A stretch of 64,000 bases of DNA. Source: Bythopirellula polymerisocia. GTDB taxonomy: Bacteria > Planctomycetota > Planctomycetia > Pirellulales > Lacipirellulaceae. The stretch covers positions 62,001 to 126,000 of the forward strand of contig NZ_SJPS01000003.1 of assembly GCF_007860015.1 (NCBI RefSeq), written 5' to 3'. Position numbers and translations under genes: made by a program. Each line of letters begins with the position of its first letter. Position 1 is the first letter of the stretch. Below, in pieces: positions 36,174 through 45,254 of this stretch. The notes beneath the pieces were generated by a model. The model saw nothing but the letters and a program-made list of their open reading frames with translations. It was not told the origin of the DNA and ran no database searches.

Positions 36174-37187
36174 TCACCAACCGATCCCCTTGGTCCTGGT
36201 CTGGACCCGGCACAAGTACATGTCGGCAGTAATGTAGAGTACCGAACCATCGTCCCCCCAGGTGCAATTCGCGGTAGCCTCGCCCGTGTCGATCCGCCCT
36301 AGAAGTTTTCCATCGGGCGTGATCACGTGCACTCCCCCGGGACCCGTAGCAAACAGATTCCCTTTGGTATCAATAGTCATGCCATCAGGCGAGCCTTTTT
36401 GTTTGCCATACTCGCTGCTGACATCATAGAAAATCCGGCTATTGCCCACCGTGCCGTCGTCGTTCACATCAAAGGCTCGAATGATTGGTGCACTGGAGTC
36501 GCTTTGGGCGACGTACAAAGTTTTCTCATCGGGCGAGAAGGCGATACCATTGGGTCGTGTCATTTCTCTTGTTAAAAGCGACACCTCGCCAGAATTCGCA
36601 ATGCGAAACACTCCGCAGCCACCGTAGCCTTGAACCTCGTCAGGTTCGCGACTTGGCAAGCCGTAAGGAGGATCGGTGAAATACACATCACCGTTGGAGC
36701 GACAAGCGACATCATTCGGACTATTGAACCATTTTCCTTCCCAGTTGCTGGCGAGGGTTCTTTTGCCTTCACCCCACGGCATTACCGAAATCCGGCGATC
36801 GCCGTGCTCGCAGCAAATCAGGCGACCTTCCCTATCCAGCGCAAGCCCGTTGCTACCCGGCTCGCTGCTGTAGGAGCCCACCCCTGTGAACCCCGAAGGC
36901 TTCAAGAAGATAGTAATCCCTTTTCCAGCTTGCCACTTAAAGATAGTGTTCTGTGGAACATCAGAGAACAACAAATACCCCCCATCCCGCGGCACCCACA
37001 CCGGGCCCTCTGACCAGTCAAACCCTGAGGCCAACACCTCGATCCGGGCATCGGGACCGACTAGTTGGTCCAACTTCGAATCAACTCGAACTATTTCACC
37101 GATAGTTGGAAGGTTTATTGTGTTCTCCGCCATGAGTTGCGGTACCAGAGCGGCGATCAGCAGGAAGCTGAGAGTTACTATCTGCAT
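36174..37187 (-). CDS. SMP-30/gluconolactonase family exported protein
   Basis: A 337-residue protein with a signal peptide (VTLSFLLIAALVPQLMA) and a six-bladed propeller of the SMP-30/gluconolactonase/luciferin-regenerating type. The metal-site elements are visible: DWSEGPVWVPRDG (Glu ligand), NDVACRSNGDVYFTDPPYG (Asn and Asp) and PDGMTIDTKGNLFATGPGG (Asp of the final S-P-D-G). It probably hydrolyses a sugar lactone in the periplasm using a divalent metal; the lactone is unknown. AGGAAA lies 7 bases before the ATG. The gene appears monocistronic, though it reads toward the MFS gene on the same strand, separated by repeat copy A. Confidence 0.92.
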   Translation of the reverse strand: MQIVTLSFLLIAALVPQLMAENTINLPTIGEIVRVDSKLDQLVGPDARIEVLASGFDWSEGPVWVPRDGGYLLFSDVPQNTIFKWQAGKGITIFLKPSGFTGVGSYSSEPGSNGLALDREGRLICCEHGDRRISVMPWGEGKRTLASNWEGKWFNSPNDVACRSNGDVYFTDPPYGLPSREPDEVQGYGGCGVFRIANSGEVSLLTREMTRPNGIAFSPDEKTLYVAQSDSSAPIIRAFDVNDDGTVGNSRIFYDVSSEYGKQKGSPDGMTIDTKGNLFATGPGGVHVITPDGKLLGRIDTGEATANCTWGDDGSVLYITADMYLCRVQTRTKGIGW

Positions 37188-37318
37188 TGAGTTTTCCTAG
37201 CAGGCGATTCGTAGAGTGATTGCCATGTTGGTAAAAAGGGACTTTTTTGCCCATTATACGATTCCACGAGAGGGCCGCTACAAGCGTTTTTCCCTGTGCA
37301 GAGCATGCCATCGGCATA

Positions 37319-38221
37319 CTATTCGAATTTCATGCACTTGATGTGAGCCGTTGCAGCATCCGCAAGCACATCACGGAACATCCGATCAGGATCGCCAAAG
37401 ACGGCATTGCCGATACCTCGATCAACCGAGCGCGTAGCAAGCAAGGTCTGCAACGGGGTGGGAGGGAAATAGAGTTCCATGTATGTGAGGCGCATCCCTT
37501 CTCCCTTAATCCTCAGCAGGCGCTCAAAATACTGCTTGGCGAGGCTTCCATTGCGAGCTAAAACTGCTCCCTTAACGGCCACTCGTACTCGATTCCACTC
37601 AGCGGGAGTCATTTCCTGTTTCCAGCCCATCACTTGACTGTGCATCGCATCGAGCTGACTCGCAGCCGCGCAGGCAATATTTGCCTTAATCATCGGTAGC
37701 ATGCGCCGCGTAAACAAATGTAACTCTTCGGTGCTGAAGCCATGCTGTTGTACGACTTTGTCCAGGAAACGCTTCGACTCAGCGAGAATTCTTTTCTGTC
37801 GCTCAAGATTGTCGCCGTTCAGATCGATTTGCTCGATGTTGTTCTCGACGTCTTCAAGTTTAGCGTGATATGCTCGCAATTGCAAAATAAGCTGGTCGTC
37901 GAGCGTGCTGGCACCCTCCGACCCAAGCAGAAGATAGATCGCCACCGGAACATGAGCGAACGTCTTGAATGCTTCGTAATCGGGGAGGATGATTGGGGCT
38001 GCAACTTCAGTCTTGTTGCGAACCAAGATGAGTTGTCCGTCACGGAGGAGAATAATGGGGCCCCCTGCAGCAAGGTCCAACTCATTTGCTGCCGAATGGG
38101 CCCCAATGAAGGCGATATCCAAGTCGGTAAGGATGGTACTCTCTTTTGGAGCGAACTCTGCGGCACAAATTGATAGAGCTGACCAAACAAGAAACGTACC
38201 AGCGAGAAAAAATCGTCTCAT
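37319..38221 (-). CDS. Secreted helical protein of unknown function
   Basis: About 300 residues with a signal peptide (RRFFLAGTFLVWSALSICAA). I take the second of two ATGs (38221, not 38227) because GGAG is 8 bases from it and only 2 from the first. The mature protein is mixed at first (ILTDLDIAFIGAHSAANELD) and then mostly long helices with heptad-like Leu/Ile spacing (LQLRAYHAKLEDVENNIEQI). No catalytic motif or known domain is recognised. It lies 117 bases downstream of the dnaA stop on the same strand; no functional link is apparent. Confidence 0.6.
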   Translation of the reverse strand: MRRFFLAGTFLVWSALSICAAEFAPKESTILTDLDIAFIGAHSAANELDLAAGGPIILLRDGQLILVRNKTEVAAPIILPDYEAFKTFAHVPVAIYLLLGSEGASTLDDQLILQLRAYHAKLEDVENNIEQIDLNGDNLERQKRILAESKRFLDKVVQQHGFSTEELHLFTRRMLPMIKANIACAAASQLDAMHSQVMGWKQEMTPAEWNRVRVAVKGAVLARNGSLAKQYFERLLRIKGEGMRLTYMELYFPPTPLQTLLATRSVDRGIGNAVFGDPDRMFRDVLADAATAHIKCMKFE

Positions 38222-38338
38222 TTTCATTTCTCCAAAATGCTAGGACACTTCCATGGACGAGATTCTTTGGACGTTCCTAGTTTTTACAGCAAATTTTGCG
38301 AACCTCCAAATCCGCTACATGCCGCGTTTCAGATGCGA

Positions 38339-39814
38339 TTAAGCGATCCGCAGTGCCGCTCGCACCTGCCGGATCGCTTCTTCCACTTTGCAGGAACGGT
38401 TGGCAACCGAGATGCTAGTGCCTTGGCTAACCATTTTGTCGATGCGACGCTGGGCCGAGATCACGGTGCTGTGACTTCTGCGACCGAAGTATTCGCTAAT
38501 CTCGCCTAAAGCAGATCGAGTTAGTGTGCAGGCTAGCCACATGGCTACCATTCTTGGCTCGGCCACTGTGCGGGTTTTGCTCTTAGACTTTAGACTGCTG
38601 GGATCGACCTGAAATACATCGCAGACGGCTTGTTGGATATCAGAAAGTCGCACCGCGGGAGTGATCTGCTGCACGTATTCCGCCAATACCGTCCGCGCCA
38701 AGTCCGAAGTAAGCGGCCTGCCCAGTGCCTCGCTGGTGACGATCAGGCGGTTGATTGCCCCCCGCAATTGGCGGGCACTCCCTGCGATCTGATTGGCAAT
38801 CAGTGAAGCCACTTCGCCGTCGATAGCCATGCCGATGACTGGGTGCATTTGAGAGAGAAATTGCCTCACAAGTGCCAAGCGTGTGGAGTAATCAGGTAGT
38901 TCTATAGGAATGGCCAATCCACCAGAAACCTTGGTTGCCAATTCCGGACTCAGTTTTTGCAATTCCGAGGGTGAACCCGCTGAGGTAAGCACAACTTGCT
39001 TGCCACGCTCCTGCAAAGAGTCAATTGTGATAAGTAACTCCTCCAGGGTAGCCCGTTTGCCGACAAGGAACTGGATGTCGTCAATGAGCAGCAAATCGAC
39101 CGAGCGGTATTTGTGACGAAAACTGGGTGAGGTCCGCCCATTGAGTGCTTCAAGAAACTCGCTTGTGAACTGCTCGGCAGTAAGTCGCACGGCACGAATG
39201 CGTGGAGTTCTGCTTCGCACTTCCTGCAAAATCGCATGTTGCAGATGGGTCTTGCCGACACCTGGAGGACCATAGAGCAAGAGGGGTCCATAGTGTCCTA
39301 AACGACCGGTGACGGTTTTTGCCGTGCGGAGGGCCAATTCGTTGCAGGGGCCAGAAACAAATTCTGCAAAGGTGGATTTTGACGGCTTTTTCGACGTAGG
39401 TTTGCGTCGAGGAGGCGATTTGCAAGTCGTCGCTGCAGGAAAGCAATCCTGAATTGCTGTTTCAGCTAACTGAGACGATTTAGGCGGATCGCCATTTGAG
39501 TTGTGTTCGCTGTCAAACAATTGTTGCTGCAATTGAATTGGCTGTTCACAATTTAACTCTGCGGGTGGCGCAGGTCGCACAAAATATTCAACGGCAAATT
39601 CTTTACCTGCAATCAACGAGCTCCCTTCCACCAAATGCGGGTGCAAACGGCGGCGAACAAACTGCACTTCGAACGTAGTAGGACAACCGACCCGCAGAGT
39701 ATCCTTCGAAAACTCCAGCGTCGTCTGCGGACCAATCCACAGATCATAGCGCTGGCGGCCCAGTCGATTTACCAATTCGGTGCGCACAGCGGACAGCCTG
39801 TCCGAATCTTCCAT
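38339..39814 (-). CDS. dnaA: Chromosomal replication initiator DnaA or close paralogue
   Basis: AAA+ ATPase that binds DnaA boxes at the origin and melts it. The ATG at 39812-39814 has AGGAA about 7 bases upstream; a GTG two codons earlier is less likely. Domains in order: an N-terminal DnaA_N domain (residues 1-75, VNRLGRQRYDLWIGPQTTL), a low-complexity linker to about 145, AAA+ with Walker A GPPGVGKT (182-189), Walker B LLLIDDIQFLVGKR, sensor II SARQLRGAINRL, and the C-terminal helix-turn-helix. The DNA-binding signature reads LTRSALGEISEYFGRRSHST. The usual R-D-H-T-T-V is changed to R-S-H-S-T-V. No dnaN or recF is adjacent, so it may be a paralogue. Confidence 0.88.
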   Translation of the reverse strand: MEDSDRLSAVRTELVNRLGRQRYDLWIGPQTTLEFSKDTLRVGCPTTFEVQFVRRRLHPHLVEGSSLIAGKEFAVEYFVRPAPPAELNCEQPIQLQQQLFDSEHNSNGDPPKSSQLAETAIQDCFPAATTCKSPPRRKPTSKKPSKSTFAEFVSGPCNELALRTAKTVTGRLGHYGPLLLYGPPGVGKTHLQHAILQEVRSRTPRIRAVRLTAEQFTSEFLEALNGRTSPSFRHKYRSVDLLLIDDIQFLVGKRATLEELLITIDSLQERGKQVVLTSAGSPSELQKLSPELATKVSGGLAIPIELPDYSTRLALVRQFLSQMHPVIGMAIDGEVASLIANQIAGSARQLRGAINRLIVTSEALGRPLTSDLARTVLAEYVQQITPAVRLSDIQQAVCDVFQVDPSSLKSKSKTRTVAEPRMVAMWLACTLTRSALGEISEYFGRRSHSTVISAQRRIDKMVSQGTSISVANRSCKVEEAIRQVRAALRIA

Positions 39815-40279
39815 GATCACTTCCTGCCTGGCTCTATTGCCCGATGAGAACCACGAACCCGTCTAATACTTTTGCCAAATCTCCAACCAGAAGAGAGTCT
39901 TCCCGTCTTTGGATGCGTGAGGGTCGCCTATTCCCTGCCACGCGAAGGAGTGATTCTAAGAGTGCTAGCACCCATCAGGAAGTACTTGACATCGGCGCTG
40001 CAGTTGTCCAAACGCCAATTGTTAAGGAATTGCGAGTATTTACTTGGTTCGAAGCGGCACCTAGGACAAAAAAAATTTTGCTGAGTCCAGGTACACGTGT
40101 GGAAAATCTGTTCGCTCTAAACTAGTTCTGATCGAGTTGCCTGAGCGACGGTTAGAAACGCCATTAATCAGCGGGAATCGCACTTTCTAGCTCCGCAACA
40201 TTCCTGGCAATCAGCCAACCACAAAATCATGGGGCACCAGAACGCCTGTTCACGCAAAATTGCGGGATCCATAAAACTT
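39815..40279. other. Intergenic region upstream of dnaA
   Basis: 465 bases lie between the dnaA start and the DUF1501 stop; both genes are on the minus strand, so the dnaA promoter should be here. One DnaA-box-like site, TGTGGAAAA (TTTTCCACA on the other strand), is at 40098-40106. I find no cluster of boxes and no strongly AT-rich tract, so this is not a convincing origin, but dnaA autoregulation is possible. An open frame of 93 codons at 39844-40125 has no ribosome site or recognisable composition and is not called. Confidence 0.4.
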
Positions 40280-41731
40280 CTAAGAGATGATTTCTCGAAT
40301 CGGAGCCACATGCTCCACTCCGACCAGCTTTTGGTCGAGGCCGTTGTAGAAATAGCTGAGGCGATTGGGGTCGAAGCCGAGTTGCTGGAGCACAGTGGCA
40401 TGCATGCGTTTGACGTGCAGTTCGTGTTCAACGGCTCGGCTACCAATTTCATCCGTTTGGCCAACCGAGAGGCCTCCCCGGATGCCCCCTCCTGCCATCC
40501 ACATTGTGAAACCAGCCGAGTTGTGGTCGCGACCGGTACCTTCGGCGTATTCGGCAGTAGGTTGGCGACCGAACTCTCCCCCCCAAACTATCAAGGTCTC
40601 TTCGAGCAAGCCGCGTTGCTTGAGATCGGCGAGCAAGGCGGCGATGGGCTGGTCGGTCTCACCAGCATGTGTGTTGTGATTGAATTCCAAGTCACCATGG
40701 GCGTCCCAATTAGCGTCGTTGTGGGCCCCACCGGAGTACAATTGAATGAATCGTACGCCCCGCTCGACCAATCGGCGGGCGAGGAGGCAGCGAGTGCCAA
40801 AGTCGTTCGTCGGCCGCTTGCCGACTCCGTAGATGTCGAGCGTCGCCTGTGTCTCATCGGCAAGATTTACCGCTTCGGGAGCCGAGACCTGCATGTTAAA
40901 GGCCAATTCGTAGCTGGCAATCCGAGCAGCTAGTTCGCTATTGTCTGCCCTCGCCGCCAAATGCTGCCGATTACCTCTCGAAATCGTGTCCAGGAGTTTG
41001 CGCTCCAAGTCACGGTTCATCCCGTCGGGAGACTGCAAATCGAGTATAGGTGCACCTGTAGTGCGCAAGACGGTCCCCTGATAAGTGGCAGGCATGTAAC
41101 CGTTCGACCAATTCTTCGCTCCGGATATCGGCCCTCCTGAAGGATCAAGCATTACAACGAAGCCCGGTAAATTGCAGTTCTCGCTTCCCAATCCATAGTT
41201 CACCCAGGACCCCAAACAGGGGCTGCCTGACTGCAGCTTGCCGGAGTTCATCATAAGCATTGCTGAGCCATGAATAGGAGACTCGGCGGTCATCGAATGC
41301 AAGAAGGCAATGTCGTCGACATGCTGGGCGAGATTGGGAAACAAATCACTCACCCATTTGCCGCACTCGCCGTACTGGCGGAACTTCCACCGTGGCTCAA
41401 CGATTCGGCCCGAGTTCTTGTGACCGCCGCGGCCATGCGTTTTCACGGCAACCGACTTACCCTCCATGCCGATCATCGACGGCTTGTAGTCAAATGTGTC
41501 GATGTGGCTCGGACCACCATACATGAACAAGAAAATAACGCTCTTAGCTTTTGCAGCAAAAGGAGCTGGATGTGGCGCGAGCGGTTTGGCTGACAGTGTG
41601 GAAGCCGCAGCACTGGCGAAAAAGCCATCCTGCGATAGCATCCCTGCGAGAGCCGTCGCACCAAAACCAGCACCGGCTTGCCAAAGGAATTCTCGTCGTG
41701 TGCGTCCGCAAAAGTTTCGTGTTTGGGACAT
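40280..41731 (-). CDS. DUF1501 protein with Tat signal (sulfatase-like fold)
   Basis: A 483-residue exported protein of the planctomycete DUF1501 family. The N-terminus RTRREFLWQAGAGFGATALA is a twin-arginine signal, so it is exported folded and probably metal-loaded. SVIFLFMYGGPSHIDTFDYK is the family's opening G-G-P-S-x-x-D-T-F-D motif, and VIVWGGEFGRQPTAEY plus GRDHNSAGFTMWMAGGGI are the closing metal-site motifs, related to alkaline-phosphatase folds. DUF1501 genes almost always follow a PSCyt/DUF1549-DUF1553 gene, as here (10 bases). The pair is thought to act in the periplasm on unknown, possibly polysaccharide-related, substrates. Confidence 0.95.
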   Translation of the reverse strand: MSQTRNFCGRTRREFLWQAGAGFGATALAGMLSQDGFFASAAASTLSAKPLAPHPAPFAAKAKSVIFLFMYGGPSHIDTFDYKPSMIGMEGKSVAVKTHGRGGHKNSGRIVEPRWKFRQYGECGKWVSDLFPNLAQHVDDIAFLHSMTAESPIHGSAMLMMNSGKLQSGSPCLGSWVNYGLGSENCNLPGFVVMLDPSGGPISGAKNWSNGYMPATYQGTVLRTTGAPILDLQSPDGMNRDLERKLLDTISRGNRQHLAARADNSELAARIASYELAFNMQVSAPEAVNLADETQATLDIYGVGKRPTNDFGTRCLLARRLVERGVRFIQLYSGGAHNDANWDAHGDLEFNHNTHAGETDQPIAALLADLKQRGLLEETLIVWGGEFGRQPTAEYAEGTGRDHNSAGFTMWMAGGGIRGGLSVGQTDEIGSRAVEHELHVKRMHATVLQQLGFDPNRLSYFYNGLDQKLVGVEHVAPIREIIS

Positions 41732-41741
41732 GTTTGTCGTC

Positions 41742-44192
41742 CTAGTCCAGATAGATGAATTCGTTCAGATTGAGTAATGCCAGGCAATAGTAGCGGAGCG
41801 CTTCGTTGGCGTCTTGGCCATGCTCATTCCGCAGGCGAGTGATTAGATCCAAGCCTAATTGAATCTCCTCCTGATTCGCCTCACGACCTAGTACCAATTG
41901 TAAAGCATGAGTCACTTGGCTATTTTTTTCAGCCCCTGCCTCGTTTTGCACGCGCTGAGCCAAATCAGTCGCTTGTTCATGCAGAAATGTGCTGTGTAAC
42001 ATCGCGAAAGCCTGAGCAGGTTGTGTGGTATTAAAACGCGCTTCGCAACTCGAATCAGGGTCTGGCAAGTCAAATGCGGTCAAGAGAGGCATCAAAAGCG
42101 ATCTTTTCACGTGGATGTACACACTGCGCCGCGCCTGCTGTTCTGGAGTAGAATCGCCCCAATTAAGCCCTGGTTGGGATTGAGTCGCCAATACCTCTTG
42201 TGAGAGTTGAGGGTAGATACTCGGTCCGTACAATTCGCGGTTGAGTTTGCCGCTGACGGCCAACACCGAATCGCGGATTTCTTCGGCACTAAGACGGCGG
42301 AAATCGAACCGCCAGAACAAATTGTTGTCGGGGTCAACAGCCATCCCAGCGGGATTAGCTTCCGATGACATGCGATACGCACTCGAAGTGACAATCAGCC
42401 GATGCAGTGACTTAAGACGCCAATTATGGTCGGTCAGATAGCTGGCCAGATAGTCCAGCAACTTAGGGTGTGTGGGAGGGATTCCGAGTTGCCCAAAATT
42501 ATTGGGTGAGCGAACGATTCCACGTCCGAAATGATGCTGCCATACCCGGTTAGCAATCACTCGGCTGGTAAGCATATTCTCAGGGGAAGCAATCCAATCG
42601 GCAAGCACGCGTCGACGGCCTACAGAAGCACGGTTACCGAGAGGTGTGATCTCCGGTTCCTCGCCACCTAATATTTGCGGAAAGTGGGGGACAACATCTT
42701 TTCCCGGGACATGTGGGTTGCCTCGCACATGAATATGTGTCGCAGGGGGGCTGGAATCGGTACGGGCCAAAGCGAGAACAGCGTGATCGTGGCCAAGCTT
42801 TTCTATTTCCTGATTGAGCGCAGTGATCTCCTGGAGAGTCACGTCATATTCTTGTTCCTCATTGGCTTTTAAATGGGCCCGCAAGTTTTCGCGGAGAACT
42901 TCCTCCCGTTTGTCTGATTCAGTCAGTCGCTGAAGCACACCCGACATTCGTTTGATGGCTTGCTGCTCCAGCTGAAGTTTGACCGCTTCCTTGCTCTTCA
43001 GGTCATTATTTAGCAAGTCTTGCCGAGCACGAATTTTTGTCGGTGCAGTACTCCATTGGTTGTTCGATAGCTGATCAGCTCGCGTGCCATAGGTTGTCAC
43101 GTCGCCCATGAAAGCCACGAACCCGTAGTAGTCCGCTTGTGGAAAAGGGTCGATCTTGTGGTCATGGCAACGAGCACATCCAACCGTGAGTCCCAAAAAC
43201 GCCTGACCAGTTGTCGAAACAAGTTCGTCCATCTCATCAGCCAGCGCTTGGACGGGGTCAGCTGGTTCGTCATCCCATAGTCCCAGCCGGTAATAGCCCG
43301 TGGCCGTCATAGTTTCGTCCGTCACCTCATCTAGTTCATCACCAGCTAGTTGTTCACGGACAAATTGATCGTAGGGCTTGTCGTCGTTGAGCGACTGAAT
43401 CACATAGTCGCGGTACTTCCACACATTGGGCTTGGGACTGTCGCGTTCGTAGCTGTTTGACTCAGCGTAACGAACAACGTCGAGCCAGTGCCGAGCCCAC
43501 CTCTCGCCGTAGTGGGGCGAAGCAAGCAGCTTATTTACGAGACGTTCGTAAGCATCTGGCCGGTGGTCGGCAAGAAACTCGGCCAGCTCATCAGGAGTCG
43601 GCGGAAGACCAATGAGATCGTAATAAATCCGTCGTGCAAGGACTTTCTTGGAAGCTGGCTTGGCTGGCTGTAACCTGGAAGCTTCTAGTAACGAAAGGAT
43701 GAAACGATCAACATCATTTCGTACCCAGTCGGTATGTTGTACCTCGGGGAGCGCTGGCCGAGAGATCGGCTCGAAGGCCCAATGCTTTTCCCACTTCGCC
43801 CCTTCATCAATCCACTGGCGGATAAGATTGATCTCCTCTGTCGACAGTGGCTTGCCCTCCGGCGGCATCCGCTCCAACTCGTCTTCCGACGAAATCCGTC
43901 GCAACAATTCGCTGCTATCGGCTTTGCCCTGTACGATCGCAGGCAGTCCAGAGTCACCCTTAGCGAAGGCTGTCTGTGCACTGTGTAAGGCAAGGCCTGA
44001 CTCGGCAGTCTCCGCACCATGGCAAGCAAAGCACTTTCGAGCAAGGATCGGCTTAATTACTCGAGCAAAGTTTACTTGGTTATTAAGTCCGGCGGCATCG
44101 GCGCGGTCGTCTTGGGCAAAACCCAGTATAAGAGTCAATATAAGAGTCATGCTGAGGGCGAGCATGGGCGGAAGTCTGCGAGGAAAAGTCAT
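41742..44192 (-). CDS. PSCyt cytochrome-like protein with DUF1549 and DUF1553
   Basis: An 816-residue exported protein of a planctomycete-typical family. A signal peptide (LALSMTLILTLILGFAQ) is followed by a PSCyt1 haem-binding domain with CFACH at residues 54-58. DUF1549 comes next (RRIYYDLIGLPPTPDELAEF, then HYGERWARHWLDVVRYAESN), with a second CxxCH, CARCH, near residue 342. A charged coiled-coil insert spans about 390-470. DUF1553 closes it (RVIANRVWQHHFGRGIVRSP, SAEEIRDSVLAVSGKLN). AAGGGG lies before the ATG. It forms a two-gene operon with the DUF1501 gene. An electron-transfer or hydrolytic role in the periplasm is assumed for the family but not shown. Confidence 0.95.
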   Translation of the reverse strand: MTFPRRLPPMLALSMTLILTLILGFAQDDRADAAGLNNQVNFARVIKPILARKCFACHGAETAESGLALHSAQTAFAKGDSGLPAIVQGKADSSELLRRISSEDELERMPPEGKPLSTEEINLIRQWIDEGAKWEKHWAFEPISRPALPEVQHTDWVRNDVDRFILSLLEASRLQPAKPASKKVLARRIYYDLIGLPPTPDELAEFLADHRPDAYERLVNKLLASPHYGERWARHWLDVVRYAESNSYERDSPKPNVWKYRDYVIQSLNDDKPYDQFVREQLAGDELDEVTDETMTATGYYRLGLWDDEPADPVQALADEMDELVSTTGQAFLGLTVGCARCHDHKIDPFPQADYYGFVAFMGDVTTYGTRADQLSNNQWSTAPTKIRARQDLLNNDLKSKEAVKLQLEQQAIKRMSGVLQRLTESDKREEVLRENLRAHLKANEEQEYDVTLQEITALNQEIEKLGHDHAVLALARTDSSPPATHIHVRGNPHVPGKDVVPHFPQILGGEEPEITPLGNRASVGRRRVLADWIASPENMLTSRVIANRVWQHHFGRGIVRSPNNFGQLGIPPTHPKLLDYLASYLTDHNWRLKSLHRLIVTSSAYRMSSEANPAGMAVDPDNNLFWRFDFRRLSAEEIRDSVLAVSGKLNRELYGPSIYPQLSQEVLATQSQPGLNWGDSTPEQQARRSVYIHVKRSLLMPLLTAFDLPDPDSSCEARFNTTQPAQAFAMLHSTFLHEQATDLAQRVQNEAGAEKNSQVTHALQLVLGREANQEEIQLGLDLITRLRNEHGQDANEALRYYCLALLNLNEFIYLD

Positions 44193-44257
44193 TGTCCCCT
44201 TATCATAACGACTTTGCTCATCACAACCAAGAAATGGTGCGCAAATTGCGGTGATTC

Positions 44258-45184
44258 TTAGGAGACCGATCTATCTGGCGATGCTACTTTGCTCGAGATC
44301 CTAGCATAGACGGTGCGACGATCCCACGCGGCAAAGCCCGCCCGCCGGTACATTGTCTGGGCTGGTGCATTCTGCGGGTCGACGGCCAGCACAAGACGTT
44401 CTGCTCGCCCTCTGGCAGAACAACGAATAGCATGACGTAGGATTTCCTCACCTAGGGAACGACCTCGAACTGAGGGAACGACTCCCATGTAAACTAGTTC
44501 CATGACTTTTCCGTTGTCGTGCTTGGCAAGAATCAATATACCGATGTCCTGTCGATCCAGCTGGACAAGATACCAGTGCTCTCCTTCATATACGCCCTGC
44601 GCCTGGTAGCTGGCAATCACGTCGGCAGGATCACGCAAACCATTCAGTTGCGGGCAATCAAGAGTCCCATCGTAACTCTGCAGAAGTAAGTTTTGCAATC
44701 GAGATGCCTGATTTGCCGCATGTGGTTCGAAGAACAAGACTCCTTTCGGCCAGTTTGCATCAACCTTAGGATTCTCCAAAGAGAGGTAGTCTAAATCCAC
44801 AAGCTTGTGAAATCCTGCGAGGGCTAGGAGTTCAAGATTGACCTCTGCATCTTTTCCAATCACCATTTGGGCAAGTGGCACGCCCCATTCGCTTAAAAGT
44901 CCGTCTAAGGACTGCATTAGTTCCGCAGCAGCGGGAGAAGCAAAGTCGGGGGGCCAGAGGATTGCCGTATTTCCCTCCGCGCGTTGCACCCAAGCGGCAG
45001 CGAGTATCTCCCTCTGATCCTTCGCAACGAACAAACCCTCTAAAACGGTCGAATCTTGCCGGCGCAGTTGCTCAAGAGTAGCAACCAAGGCGTCTTGTTG
45101 ATCCGTTGAGACTCCGCGATGCAGACACCTCAAGGCGTCCTTTCTCTCAGATAGAGGACAACGGTAAATCTTGAATTGGCTCAT
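44258..45184 (-). CDS. GNAT-family N-acetyltransferase
   Basis: A 308-residue cytosolic protein with a C-terminal GNAT domain: GVVPSVRGRSLGEEILRHAI is the acetyl-CoA-binding R-G-x-x-x-G segment, and LAVDPQNAPAQTMYRRAGFA is the usual N-x-P-A-x-x-x-Y-x-R-x-G-F end. The N-terminal 150 residues look like a second, degenerate GNAT-like half, giving a tandem layout as in mycothiol-synthase-type enzymes. The frame is open to 45268, but I choose the ATG at 45182-45184 because homology-like sequence starts there. It lies 70 bases from the anchored unknown upstream. The substrate is unknown. Confidence 0.82.
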   Translation of the reverse strand: MSQFKIYRCPLSERKDALRCLHRGVSTDQQDALVATLEQLRRQDSTVLEGLFVAKDQREILAAAWVQRAEGNTAILWPPDFASPAAAELMQSLDGLLSEWGVPLAQMVIGKDAEVNLELLALAGFHKLVDLDYLSLENPKVDANWPKGVLFFEPHAANQASRLQNLLLQSYDGTLDCPQLNGLRDPADVIASYQAQGVYEGEHWYLVQLDRQDIGILILAKHDNGKVMELVYMGVVPSVRGRSLGEEILRHAIRCSARGRAERLVLAVDPQNAPAQTMYRRAGFAAWDRRTVYARISSKVASPDRSVS

Positions 45185-45254
45185 GGACGCAGAATAATCC
45201 ATTTCAACGTCGACTGTTAGATCAGCCTGCATTCTTGGCAAACTCGTACAACTG

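Noticed and set aside
35897..36232. Short open frames on both strands over the MFS/lactonase gap
   Set aside because: They cover the dispersed hairpin repeat and the MFS gene end; no ribosome site or conserved segment.
40098..40106. DnaA-box-like TGTGGAAAA as part of an origin
   Set aside because: Only one near-match in the dnaA upstream region. The same word also occurs inside the PSCyt gene at 43138-43146, and there is no AT-rich unwinding tract.
39844..40125. 93-codon open frame upstream of dnaA
   Set aside because: No ribosome site, no recognisable segment, composition like non-coding DNA.
40229..40933. Open frame of 234 codons on the plus strand
   Set aside because: Mostly antisense to the DUF1501 gene; the composition is that of a shadow frame.
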